Source: Caprimulgus europaeus (Eukaryota; Chordata; Aves; Caprimulgiformes; Caprimulgidae). From it: a stretch of 64,000 bases of DNA. The DNA is taken from NCBI GenBank assembly GCA_907165065.1, contig OU015528.1:72087474-72151473 (forward strand), given 5' to 3'. The stretch's first letter is position 1, and every line of letters starts with the position of its first letter. Positions 13,301 to 24,914 of this stretch are shown here, piece by piece. The notes below the pieces were generated by a model. The model did no database searches. It was not told the DNA's origin and saw nothing but the letters and a program-made list of their open reading frames with translations. A program made the position numbers and the translations under genes.

Positions 13301-16300
13301 CTATGAAGGTGGTGAGATTTTGTCACCCCAAATTCCACCATCTTCAGGACTATACAAGTATGAATTTACATGCTTTTTCTGAATCAGGTTGCTTTCATGT
13401 ATCAGGAACTTTAAATACAAACTAATGTGGATTTAATAGCAGTTGTGGGGGAGGAAGCAAAACCTTCATGCACTTCTTCTAAAATGGAGTATGTTAGAGA
13501 AGACTCTAAATCAAAGTGTCTGACACATCCTGCTATACATGTGAAATAATCATCTGCCAGAATGCATTAGTGGAGTCATGAATTATGTACCAGTGCCTTC
13601 ACTGCAGCTAACATTAGAGTCTGATTCTTACTCTAGTTTCATATATTTTTTGCTACTTTAAGAAAAGAAACAAAACTCCTGCTTTTCCTTCCCCCACAAA
13701 ACTGCACAAAGCCAACCTAATAAGGTGATTTTACAACAGTCTGGTTTTTTCACATTTCTTTTAGGAGTTCTCATTTCAATTCTAGATTGGTATTTTGATT
13801 TTAGATACTAAAACAACTTTTAATTGTAGCTGTTATCTGTACTGAAAGCATTAATTAGTGAGAGCAATGTAGGAAAATGTGTGAAAGCAGTCAAAGTGCC
13901 TTTATTTTTAAAATAAATACAGATGAACACATTTCTGTATCAGCTTGTTTCCTTCTCTAAAAGCCCAATGTTTTTGTGAAGTAACTGTGAAACAATTCCA
14001 TCAAATGGATTTCAAAAAAGGCATGCTAATGGAGAGGCCAGTAAATATGTTTCGCCTAAAGCCTCACACTTAGACTATCCACTGTATAAACAAGTAGAAA
14101 AGCAAAGTGCTTCCCTGAAGAGCTAAGAAAAGAAGTTATGAAAGGAAATAGTGAGAGATGCCCAGAGCCACATGGAAAGTTGGTTGTAGAATCACTTGCA
14201 ATTGATTAGAAGCCCACTTTTCTCACTGTCCTTATCAGGCTTTTTGCAGTCTCATGGACAGAAGATTATATGGGCATAAAGGTGGCATCAGTGGTCTGAC
14301 TTTGGCATTGATAGTGTCTGTGCTTTCTGTGCTGGAAATGGACACCTCTTAGAGTAACCCTGTTGCCTGAGCAAAGCATTTACACCATATGCAGACACAC
14401 ACACACACACACACTGTGGCAGCTTTAAGATACAGCTGTTTTGTCACATTAAAGCATGAAAAGTGAATGCAGATGTGTACAGAAACACCTTAAATTGGAA
14501 CTCCAGCTCCCATCATCCTAGTGACACAAATAATGCATCTTTCCCACTGCTGTTATCCCACAAATACCTATCTTATAGACACGCAAAAAGGTGAATAATC
14601 TCCCTGTTGCTGCTGAGTCATTGTCAGTGTAACACTTGCCTACGTATTTAATGAATCACAATAATGTGGCATGACGACAGCGCTAGTGAGAGAGCAGAAT
14701 GTGCTGGGCATAACTGGAGGTGTATGTGTGGAAATAAAGCTCCTGGGCATATTCTTGAAATGAATATTTCAACTCTGACATACCTAGGAAAGGATAGTTT
14801 ATCAGATCAAAGAAAATCCATCCACATAGTCATGTGGGGACAGTTGTGAACAGAAATGCAGAGACAAATTAGGGCTAAATATGTCCGATTTAAACCACAG
14901 GACAAACCTGCCTTTTGCAGCATGGAAGGGAAGGAGTCAGAGGGAAAAAATCAAAGCCATCCTGATGAATTGGGCATTGCTGGAGAATATGCCCAGGAGA
15001 GAGTGTCATGTTTATGAAACAGACTGAGTGGTCTGACTATTCTTTGCAATCTCTAATTTTTGCTAAAAATATATTATATAGATTTCTATGAAGGAACATG
15101 AAAAGGACATGCTTGAATGGCCAGCTTGCTATCCAAATATACTGTGGGCGTATTACAGTGAACAGGCTGTTTCTGTCAGTTGGTATCAGGCCTGTGTGAG
15201 AGGGTTTGCATTGGCTTCTTGGGCAAGAAGGGCCTGTCACCATCATGCCCTGTGGCTTAACTGGTTTGTCCTGCAAAAAGGGACTGTTTTCTTTGCAACT
15301 TCTAAGCTATATTATAGATTTGAAATGCAGAAGTAAATATTAAGGAACTATTAATGGAAAAAGTACCTGTATATTCTGCTTTTGCTACTCTCACTGAGAA
15401 TAACTGTGCGTTTTCAAAATCACCTGGCTAGTTTTCACTAGTTTCCCACAAACTAATGATATTTGGTATTTTTCTTTAATTCCAACATCCAGAGTCAGAA
15501 CATAAAGTGAAAAGCTAGATCTTAAAAAAAACCCAAAACAAACAAACCAAACAAATTCCTGAAATAAAACTTGATCTCATAAGCCAGGGTAACTTGAAAA
15601 TCTCAAAGAAGGAGGAATATTAATTGTAAAATGTCATTGTTTTCAGATAACTGTATAAGATAATAGCCCAGTGCTCTAACAGGGCCAATATTTATTTCAC
15701 TTAAAAGAAAAAAGTGGAAGCATTCTGTGGGATGCTCACTAAGGCAATCCTGGATTCTGGACTGAATTTGCAAGTCTGTCCTATATTTGATATTAACACA
15801 GTCAGTTTACAATTATCTAAAACAGGAATGAGAAAAATACTCCGCTGAACTGTGGATTTCCAATGGTGCAGTGACCAGCTATCTAGTGGAATTTTTCCCA
15901 GGTGGTCTTGTAAATTTTATTGCTAAGACACTTTAACATGCAAATTGGGAAATACTTAGAGGTAGTAAATGAAATGTGGGGACATGTAAATGCAGCATTT
16001 TTTGTAAGGAACTATTTGTTATTGCAGGTAGAAAGTCTGAAAATTATAAAAGAGTCCATATATTTTCCTCAGACAGTCTTGGATTAGTAGGATGACATTC
16101 ACAACAAGGACATTTTTACTGTTGAACATAAACTTCATGGATTTGGTTGTTAGCAGTACAGCTTTTTTAAGAAAACAAAGCAGTGAGCAAGGCTGTAACC
16201 TGGATGCTGTACCAATCAGAGGGTATGATAGATGGGAAAGAAACAGCAGCCAGATGGAACATAAAAGAGAGTTAACCTGTTAAGTGAGTTAACCTTTATT

Positions 16301-17100
16301 TATAGAGCCTGCCTAGAATTAGTGATGAGGGAACTTAAACAATTTTACTTTATAATATACCTTTTTACTTAACCAATATTCATATCCCATATATTGTCTC
16401 ATAGTGGCATTGGCATCAGCAGTTTATTAGCATCTGAAGACAGAACCTTGCTGCATTTAAATAATCAAAAACCATTCCTTTCCACTACCCCCAGTAATCC
16501 TAAATTCATAGTTCGGAAATATTCCTATTTCTGCATTGTCCTATCTCACATTCTCAGCTTATGTCAGTTCCAAACCTGACTTTTCAAAAAAGAAATATTT
16601 TAACACTACCACTCCCAAATGCCTTGTATTTAATAAGGGAGCAAAAGAGCACCATGTACAAATGCAAGTTTTGCACAATCCTGGGTACAAGGATGCTGCA
16701 GAGCTGCCCTCTGCTCAGAAAGACTAGGCTCATTTTCCTTTCAAACAACAAATGTTGCAAAGCTCACGCTCCTAGTAGGCTGCTGGTACAACCAGACAGG
16801 GACTGACAACAGGACGATGCATAATAGGTGCACCACAGAGCATTATAAATTAACATTAACTGCAGTTCCAGCCAGAGATGACAAATGTCCCAAGCCTATA
16901 TAAAACTTAACATTCACTTTTGATGTTAAGATAGGCAAGGCTTTGTCTAACTGCAGGATCCAACACTTCAACCATAGCTTGGCATTTGCTAATCTGGTAA
17001 TTACATACAAAGGATTGTCACATCAAATTGATTTTATATGCCTTGTCTTTCTGACAGTCACCTTCCTCAAACTCTTCTCCAAATTTCAGTAGAAGCAGAG
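10331..17100. other. Intergenic, mostly unique
   Basis: No coding region or CR1 recognised. Contains the AC repeat at 14394, an A/C-rich tract at 15521-15557 and AT-rich blocks rich in TAAT-type motifs (about 12190-12320) that could be conserved non-coding DNA. Confidence 0.6.
14394..14414. repeat. (AC)n dinucleotide repeat
   Basis: About ten AC units, perfect, in unique intergenic sequence. Confidence 0.97.
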
Positions 17101-17295
17101 AGGAGAGGAGAGGAGAGGAGAGGAGAGGAGAGGAGAGGAGAGGAGAGGAGAGGAGAGGAGAGGAGAGGAGAGGAGAGGAGAGGAGAGGAGAGGAGAGGAG
17201 AGGAGAGGAGAGGAGAGGAGAGGAGAGGAGAGGAGAGGAGAGGAGAGGAGAGGAGAGGAGAGGAGAGGAGAGGAGAGGAGAGGAGAGGAGAGGAG
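17101..17295. repeat. (AGGAG)39 pentanucleotide array
   Basis: About 39 perfect AGGAG units (195 bp), followed by a decayed GGGGAGTTGAGAAG edge. One strand is all purine, the other all pyrimidine, so it can form triplex structures. It opens long spurious reading frames in several frames on both strands (repeating RGEER or LLSSP), which are not genes. Confidence 0.98.
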
Positions 17296-19800
17296 AGGGG
17301 AGTTGAGAAGAGAAGAAAGTGTTGAATTATCAATTAAAGCTAGTATATAACTTGCTCTGTGCTCTGAGAATAAGTCTACTGGCTGCCAAATTGGCAGGCA
17401 TTTTGACCCAATTAAAGCCATTTCAGCCTATTATTAAGCAGAGAGGACCATCTTGCTGTGCCCCAGTTATTGGTTATTAGTTCTTGTTCTGCAGAAGTAC
17501 AGGCCATGCAGATGATTTGTTTTCTTTTGCAGGGAACAGTGTAACTCCTAGGTTTGCTAAGAATACACAGTTCTAGAGGGAAACTGAGGGTCTGCACCTT
17601 TGACAAACTGGATTGCTGAGAGATACAAACAGGAGTGTGATAAAGTTACAAGTTTAGAGGTTTATTAGGTTTTAGTATAAAACTTGACTTTTCTTGATGA
17701 AGAAGAGTTATTGTCAGAATAGGTAGCTGTTGAAATATATCATGTGAAAACTGTACCTTTATTGTATTTGACAAAAGAAATCTGTTTTTTCATTTTAAAG
17801 TCTTAGAACTGTTTCTAGAGGTTAAGCTGTGAAAGAAGAATTTGTTCCTTTTTAAAAAAAAATTTATATATATTGAGGACATAAAAACATATTTCTTCTT
17901 AAGAGGCTTTCATATGTAAATATAAAAATGTAGGTCAAAAAAGACATTAAATGAAAATAAAATATCATGTCTATCTCTAATGTAAAGAAATAAAAGTAAG
18001 TTAATTGATAATTAATAAGAAAACCTGGAAACACAGCTATTTCAAATGGGCAGCAGCTTATAATATTTTCTCTGTGATTCATTTTATGACTTGTGTGGTT
18101 GGTGTTGCTTTTTCAAATTTTACCTAACAAGTAATACTGAGTAGATTTGTGCAATCACAGTACCTGAAGAATTAAATAGAAGACACTACTACAAATTCTA
18201 GATAAGCAGACAGTGAAATTAATATGAATTATTTAACAGTTAGAAACTTGGAATTGACCTCCTACTGTCAGAAGAAAGGTAGATAATTTACAAAGTTATG
18301 TGGTATGTGCTTGCATTTGGCTTATCTAAGCATGTTGCTAACTGTATAGCTGCTTGAAGGAAAATCTACCATAATCATGTACACAAAGATTCAAACAAAA
18401 CAACATACACTGGACCTAATATCTCACTTGTGTTGGGAAGTCTCAACCATAACTCATATACCAGTGTAGGAGGCGAAGGTCACAGTAATACTCTTGGGGC
18501 TGCTTCAAGGTTTGCTGAAATTAGTGAAAGAAACTCCACCAGCTTCATGAGATTTCAAATTGCTGGGTTCAAAGAGAAGATTGAACTGAATAGCTGAAAT
18601 AACAAATCATCACAATATGGTATTTAATCATTGTATGATTATTTAATTGACAGTCCTATAATCATTACATGTATACTATAGTGATCAAGGCTAATCTGTG
18701 TTCATTCATCCAGTGATTTTTTTTCATGTTAAATTCAATAAACTTATACCAAAAAATCTAATTAACCCAAGAGTGCATTACAGCACTGTAAAAATTTCAC
18801 AAAGTTGTGTAAAAATGTATTTTAGTAACACAGGCAATGCTTGTGTTTGCTCTCATCCATCCGAGTGACACAAAACCCTATTGAAAATACAGTGTTCTAG
18901 CCCACCACCAAGGTTAATGCGTACTCTCACGTCTCACTAGATTTCTACATGACTGCCTCTACATACTAAATGATAGGTCCTTTACAGTCTCCAGGCATTA
19001 CAATCAATCACTTCCAGCTCTGCATCTGGCCTCTGTTTTGCAAGCCTGGTCATTCTTGACTATTAACTGTACTGTGCCTTTATTAATCAAACTGGCTATC
19101 AGCTTCTTAGGTCAAAATAACATTGATAACCATGGCAACAAATTATGATTATTATAGAGACCCAAAAGAGAAAAACTCATCTCAGAAAGGTTATAAGCTA
19201 AAGTTAATCAGACTTTAATGATCTTTGCATTCAGTTATCACCACTTAATTGTTTGGGGTCTGATACTTATTCTTTTGCCCAACCTCTTCCTGCTATTCAC
19301 ACACTACAACTTTTATATTTTTTCCCACCTTGCAGGTTTCTACCCTTCCAGGATGGGAAAAAACCCCGTAATTTCTTTATTACATTGTTTGCTTGGGTTT
19401 TTTACTGGCACATAGTAGTTGTCCTTAGTAGAGAGCAAGGATTGCTGTTTTTAAAGGATCACATTACCATCACAGCAGCTGTTTCCTGAGCCCTGTTTAA
19501 AGTCCTCTTATAATTTGTTCATAGTGGCTTTAAACTGGTTCCTGCCTCTTCCACGTTCAGAGAAGCCATGTGTGTTTTTGATCTGGCACTATTTGCATGG
19601 ATAAAAAAATCTTGCCTGTGAACAGAATCATTTAGAAAATTAATATGAAAGGAACACATTATAAACTAATTCAGATTTTATTTGGGGACAATATTTTAGA
19701 CCACTAGAGTTATTTTCTGAATTATAATCATAGTTGAATGCAGCCTTTCACAAGTAAGTCACAACTAAGTGAAATGCTTTGTTTAAGAAAATCAAGAATA
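17296..19800. other. Intergenic, nothing recognised
   Basis: AT-rich unique sequence between the AGGAG array and the CR1 at 19801. No coding region or RNA gene seen. Confidence 0.65.
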
Positions 19801-20540
19801 ACAGAATAGTTTGGTTGGAAAAGACCATTATCTAGTCCAAAAGTCCATTATCTAGACCATTATCAAGTCTAGTAAACCCAGCATTGCCAAGTTCACCACT
19901 AAAGCCTGTCCCTAAGCAGCACATCTACACATAATTTAAATACCTCCAGGGATGGTGACTCCACCACTTCCCTGGGCAGCCTGTTCCAATACTTGATAAC
20001 CCTTTCAGTGAATATTTTTTTCCAGTGCAATTTAAGGCCATTTCCTCTTGTCCTATGACTTGTTATTTGTGAGAAGAGACCAACACCTCATTACAACCTC
20101 CTTTTAGATAGTTATGGAGAGCAATAAGGTCTCCCCTCAGTCTCCTCCAGACTAAACAATCCCAGTTCCTTCAGCCTCTCCTCATCACACTTGTTCTCCA
20201 GATCATTCCCCAGCTTCGTTGCCCTTCTTAACACACACTCCAGAAGCTCCATGTCCTTCTTGTAGTGAGGGGCCCAAAACTGAACCCAGACCTCGAGGTG
20301 CGGTCTCACCAGTGACCAGTACAGGGGGACAATCACTTCCCTACTCCTGCCTACCATACTATTTCTGATACAGGCCAGGATGCTGTTGGCCTTCTTGGCC
20401 ACCTAAGCATATAGCTGGATGTCGACTAACACCCCCAGGTACTTTTCTGCCAGGCAGGTCTCCAGCCACTCCTTCCCAAGCCTGTAGCATTCCATGGGGT
20501 TGTTGTGACTGAAGTGCAGGAAGAAATAATATAGCTGAAT
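19801..20540 (-). mobile_element. CR1 LINE, 0.74 kb, 3-prime end
   Basis: Minus-strand CR1 keeping the last part of the reverse-transcriptase ORF and the 3-prime UTR. The ORF relic reads [50 protein letters not shown] and [14 protein letters not shown], all CR1 C-terminal landmarks. An in-frame stop sits between the LGVLVD and AKKAN parts (near 20402). A local repeat of CCATTATCTAG near 19828-19862 is an internal duplication at the 3-prime end. The far border at about 20540 is where protein similarity (LHFSHNNPM) stops. Confidence 0.92.
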
Positions 20541-22924
20541 AGTGCTGCCTAACTCATTAATAAAAATATCACTAGGATATTTGTGGACATGGAGAAGATT
20601 AGGAGACAATAATTCTATCAGTTTTTATTTAGCTAAACTTTGTTTAACACAAGCATTCCTAGAGCTTTGAGCAGCAGCAGGGACAAGTGCGTTGTCAAAG
20701 TCTGCGTGCAGGACAGCAAGAGAAAGTCCTGCTTGATAGTCCTGATTCTAACTCTTGGTAGGTAAATTGCCTGTGATTGAGTTAATGACCTCTGATTCAA
20801 AAGAACTATTTCCTCAGTTCCCCGGGGTAAATCTGTTAAGAATTGGGAAGAGTGATTAGTCTGTACTTTATGTGAAGAGTGCTTTGACTACAAAAGTATT
20901 AGGTAAGTAATGGGATTGTTTAATATAAAAGGAATAACAAGCAGATTTTAATAAATCAGACTATATATGTAACCAAATTTTGTTGTCTAAGAAATGTAAA
21001 ACCTTGAAAATATATAAAAAAGGAACTTCTGGACTTTGGCAGCTGCAAGATGGTGTACTGAGAGAAAAAAAACAAAAAATGGTGATATGATCAGTCAAGG
21101 AAAAGCTAGGAAATAAAAGAATATTTGTGATAGACACTGCATCAATTAGACACCACCACAAACCAAGAAATAATTGGAGATATTATAGGCCTATAGATTT
21201 TTTTATTTCAGAACAGCTTTTTTAATACTTATATGATATAAAACCTATTCAGATTCTTTTGTTAGTGCACATTCAATCATGATCAAAATCACCCTAAAGT
21301 CAGTTTAGCGGCAATCTCAGGTTTTGGGGGTTTTACTTTTCCACTACCTGTGATTTTTGCATTTCTTAGCTGAGAACAGTCTCATCAGTTCCCAGTTAAT
21401 TTCACTCTCCATTTCTCCTGCACCATTCACATTGACATGGTTTCTGCTTGGCAAATATTGTAATGGAGTATCAATTTTTAAGCTATTATTGCAGAATATT
21501 CACAGAAAACACATTTTGAATTAATAAGCACTAGTGTTTATTTTATAACTGTGATGCAGGAAGTTATATTATAATATGCAATCAAGGAAAATAAACTCAG
21601 GCTTTCAAGTAATGTAAAGTACCAGGAAATCATGAGCTTATCCTTAAAATAATGAATTGTTTGAAATACATAAATATTTAAATTTTGGTTACTTATATCT
21701 GCCTCTCACTTTCTAAAACAAGTCTTTGAGGCCCACATTTTCATACTGTTTCAGAGTCATATGAGCTATAAATATGCATTTTAAAAAGAATATTAAAATG
21801 TTACAGTCTAAAACAATAACTTGTATCCATGAACTTAAATTTTTAAAATGGCAAATAATGGGCATTGCAACACTTATCAGATACGTGTCTATAGTTTTAA
21901 AGGGTCTCTGAGCTTCCCACAAACAAAACAGATCAAGAATTATTCTATAACTAATTTGATATAACTTTTTTTTTTGTATTTTTATGAATAGACAATAAGT
22001 TCTCAGGATTGTTCTTACAATCAAGTCAGAGTAGGAAAAACTGCCTCTAGTTCCCTCCTGACTTATGAATTATTGGAGACTTTTTTCCCATAACAGCATT
22101 AATACATCTCAATTTGTGTCACTACCTACCATCTATGTAACAATGTTTGTAGCTTTTTCTAAAAACACAAGGCTTATTCCCCACTGTAAAGACTCATAAC
22201 TCAGCCATAATAAAAACTGAAGAAACCCAGATGATTACAAAGTATCCCCTGTTCACTCTTTTAGATAAAATCTCATATTATTTATCTTTCAGTGCAGTAT
22301 TTTTTTTTTTTTGTAGTCATATTTCAACCAATGCTATCCATACCTTTCCTTGGGAAAAAAACCCCAAAAGACAAAAAACAAAAACAAACCATAAAAAAAC
22401 CCAAACCAAAAAATCTGAAAGCTAAGGAATAAAGACAGAGAGAAAATATGACATTAAGATTTAAGGACAAAAAGGAAAATTTTCCAAAGCCTTTTCTAAA
22501 GCATGTAAAAGCAAAGTTAGAAAATGTAGAGCCTCACTCCATCCTTCTCCTGCACCTCATTAAATCTAGCAGGTATCCAAATCCTATATCTGCTCCCCCC
22601 TAAATGTAAGAGGTGTGCTTCCAACTAACTTGGAAGACAGGTTTCAGATGATACCAAACTTTTCTGATGCAAAAAATTTGCAGACACATTATCATATTAA
22701 ATCTAATAAATACTTCATGTCTGAGTCTAACTATAGTTTAAGTAATTAGAACAGTCATGGTAAGTTTGGTGACATGGATTCCAGACTCCAGTCCCAGGAA
22801 AAATCAATATGGGAACATATTTTTTCCCCTAATGCTCTCCCATCCTCCAACTTTTTCCATCTGTAGGAACTTCCTAAGCTAGATGTGTATTTTACAGAAC
22901 ACAACAAATCTTCCCTAAACACAG
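20541..22924. other. Intergenic, nothing recognised
   Basis: AT-rich unique sequence with one A/C-rich tract at 22348-22412. Open frames (up to 103 codons) are AT-driven and lack domain features. Confidence 0.65.
22348..22412. repeat. A-rich/C-run low-complexity tract
   Basis: A runs interrupted by CCCC and CCC; same class as the tracts at 15521, 27582, 37441, 53645 and 61002. Confidence 0.8.
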
Positions 22925-23090
22925 TGCTGGCTCATGGTCATCCTGCTGTCCACCAGGACTCCCAGATCCCTTTCCTCTACACTGCTCTCTAGTAGATCAA
23001 AATTATACTATATTTTCCAGCATTCTGTTGATGAATCTTGTTCTACCTCCTTGTAGTTGTCCAGTTTTGAATAAGCAAGGCATAATTGTA
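22925..23090 (-). mobile_element. CR1 internal fragment
   Basis: Minus-strand segment reading CTGGCTCATGGTCATCCTGC, TGTCCACCAGGACTCCCAGA, TCCCTTTCCTCTACACTGCT and CTCTAGTAGATC, which follows a common CR1 RT-region antisense sequence. No 3-prime end is attached. It lies about 270 bp from the separate CR1 at 23358. Confidence 0.7.
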
Positions 23091-23357
23091 ATTGTACTTC
23101 TGTTTTCCTGCTGATCTTTATTTTTAACTTTGAAAGAAAAAAACAAAGCTAAAATACATTGTTATCCTGCTAGAATGTAACTTTCTGTTGCTACGGGCAA
23201 CAAAGCTCTGTTTACTTAATCAGTTGTTTTGCTACAAAGGAGAAAAATATCCCCTGGGGATCAATACAGATTGTGTCCTGCACTGTCACATGTTGTATGA
23301 CTGAGAAAAGCGGAGAAGCTTCCAGGGGGTAAGTAACTTCAGTTACCAGAAAGGGTT

Positions 23358-23660
23358 AGAATCACAGAATGGTTTGGGTTGGAAGGGACCTTAAAGATCA
23401 TCCAGTTCCAACCCCCCTGCCATGAGCAGGGACACCTTCCGCTAGACTAGGTTGCTGAAAGCCTCATCCAGCCTGGCCTTAAACACTTCCAAGGAGGGGG
23501 CATCCACAACTACCTTGGCCAACCTGTTCCAGTGTCTCACCACCCTCACAGGAAGGAATTTCCCCTTAATGTCTAATCTAAACCTACCCTCTTTCAGTTT
23601 AAAGCCATTTCCCCTTGTTCTATCACTAACTGGCCTTATAAAATCAGTTAATCTTATAAA
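23358..23660 (-). mobile_element. CR1 3-prime fragment, well preserved
   Basis: Starts AGAATCACAGAATGGTTTGG and continues GTTGGAAGGGACCTTAAAGA, ACCCCCCTGCCATGAGCAGG, CACCTTCCGCTAGACTAGGT and ATCCAGCCTGGCCTTAAACA. It is close to the CR1 consensus as I recall it and therefore relatively young. The tip lacks a long ATTCT array. It ends in a locally repetitive TTATAAA segment near 23636-23668. Confidence 0.92.
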
Positions 23661-24893
23661 CCTTATAAAAACAGGTTAATCTGTTCTCCATCCTCTTCTT
23701 CCCATTTTCCGTTTCCCCAAAATGAGCACATACATGTTACTTCTTGTACTGCAGCATGTTTTATCACATTGCTGAGTTGTCACAGAAGGTTTTACTGACT
23801 GGAGCATTTTCCTGTTATACTGTTTCTCTAAGAAGGATCATAATGAGAACAGAGAATGGCACAATATCAATTCATTTGCATTGTAACAATGGAAACAAGA
23901 ACAGAAAAGCAAAGTCTTCCCATTGTCTTGACAATGCAAAGGGTAGGAGGCTAAAATTAGCCTGAAATGTCCTATGACAATCTGATGAACAGAACGAGCA
24001 ACAAGAAACTGTGTATTATACTTCATACTGCTTTTGAAAGCCAGCAACGGCAGTGTTGTGAAGAGGTGACATACCAGCCATTTGCTCTTAGGCTATGGTT
24101 GTGTGACTGAGTGTGACTTATAGCAGCTTAGCAACTTATCTCTTCACAGCTGTGCTGCCTTTCTGGCCTTTTGTATATGTTTTTAGCTCTTCTTTATGGA
24201 GCAGGATGTGTTTAGACCTTCTGACAGTGGCATAAACTGACCTGTTTTGGCCCACAACTAGAAGGAATTGGAAGCAAGCACTAAGCTGATAAGCAATAAC
24301 AGCTTCAATTATTAAGATTTGCTTTGCTTGGCTACCAGCCAGATCACAGCTAATATGAACAACTGTATTTGTTTTATCTTTTACAATCACAATTACAATT
24401 ATCCAATAGAAAAATCTAGATCTTCATAGTAACTTGGTTTTGTAGGTATAGCCTGTAGTCTGTAGTTCCAGTTTTCCAGGTATGAAGCCTGAGTAGAGGG
24501 CAGGTGTGGAAAGGTATAGAAGAAGAAGTTACCTGGCATATCTGAGGGGTCTTTCAAAATAGGAGACTATAGCTTAGGCCACACTGGCTCATAACTTCTT
24601 GTAGAACTGTGAAAATCTGGTGTCTTATTGGATCTATACTCTATGTAAGAAAATAAAAGATGCTGTTATATTCTATAGACTGAAATATGATTCTAATGTT
24701 AAAATTCACTTTTTTTTTCAGTGCAGAGAAGTGTAGATGTGGTTGCCATGCTTTCGGTAAGTTTTCTGGAAGGACTTTAATTTTTTTTACCACCGTTACT
24801 TCTTTGCTCAGCATTCCCTTATGCCTTGTTTTCTGAAGATTATTAAAACTATAATCTGATTTTTTTTTGTCCTATTCATGTGATAGAATTCTC

Positions 24894-24914
24894 TTTTGTT
24901 GTTGTTGTTGTTGT
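24894..24914. repeat. (GTT)n trinucleotide repeat
   Basis: About six GTT units after TTTT, in intergenic unique sequence. Confidence 0.95.

Noticed and set aside
14394-14414. AC repeat as Z-DNA regulatory element
   Set aside because: Only about ten units in intergenic DNA; an ordinary microsatellite.
17038-17421. Open frames of 88-111 codons on both strands with RGEER or LLSSP repeats
   Set aside because: They are translations of the AGGAG pentanucleotide array in different frames, not proteins.
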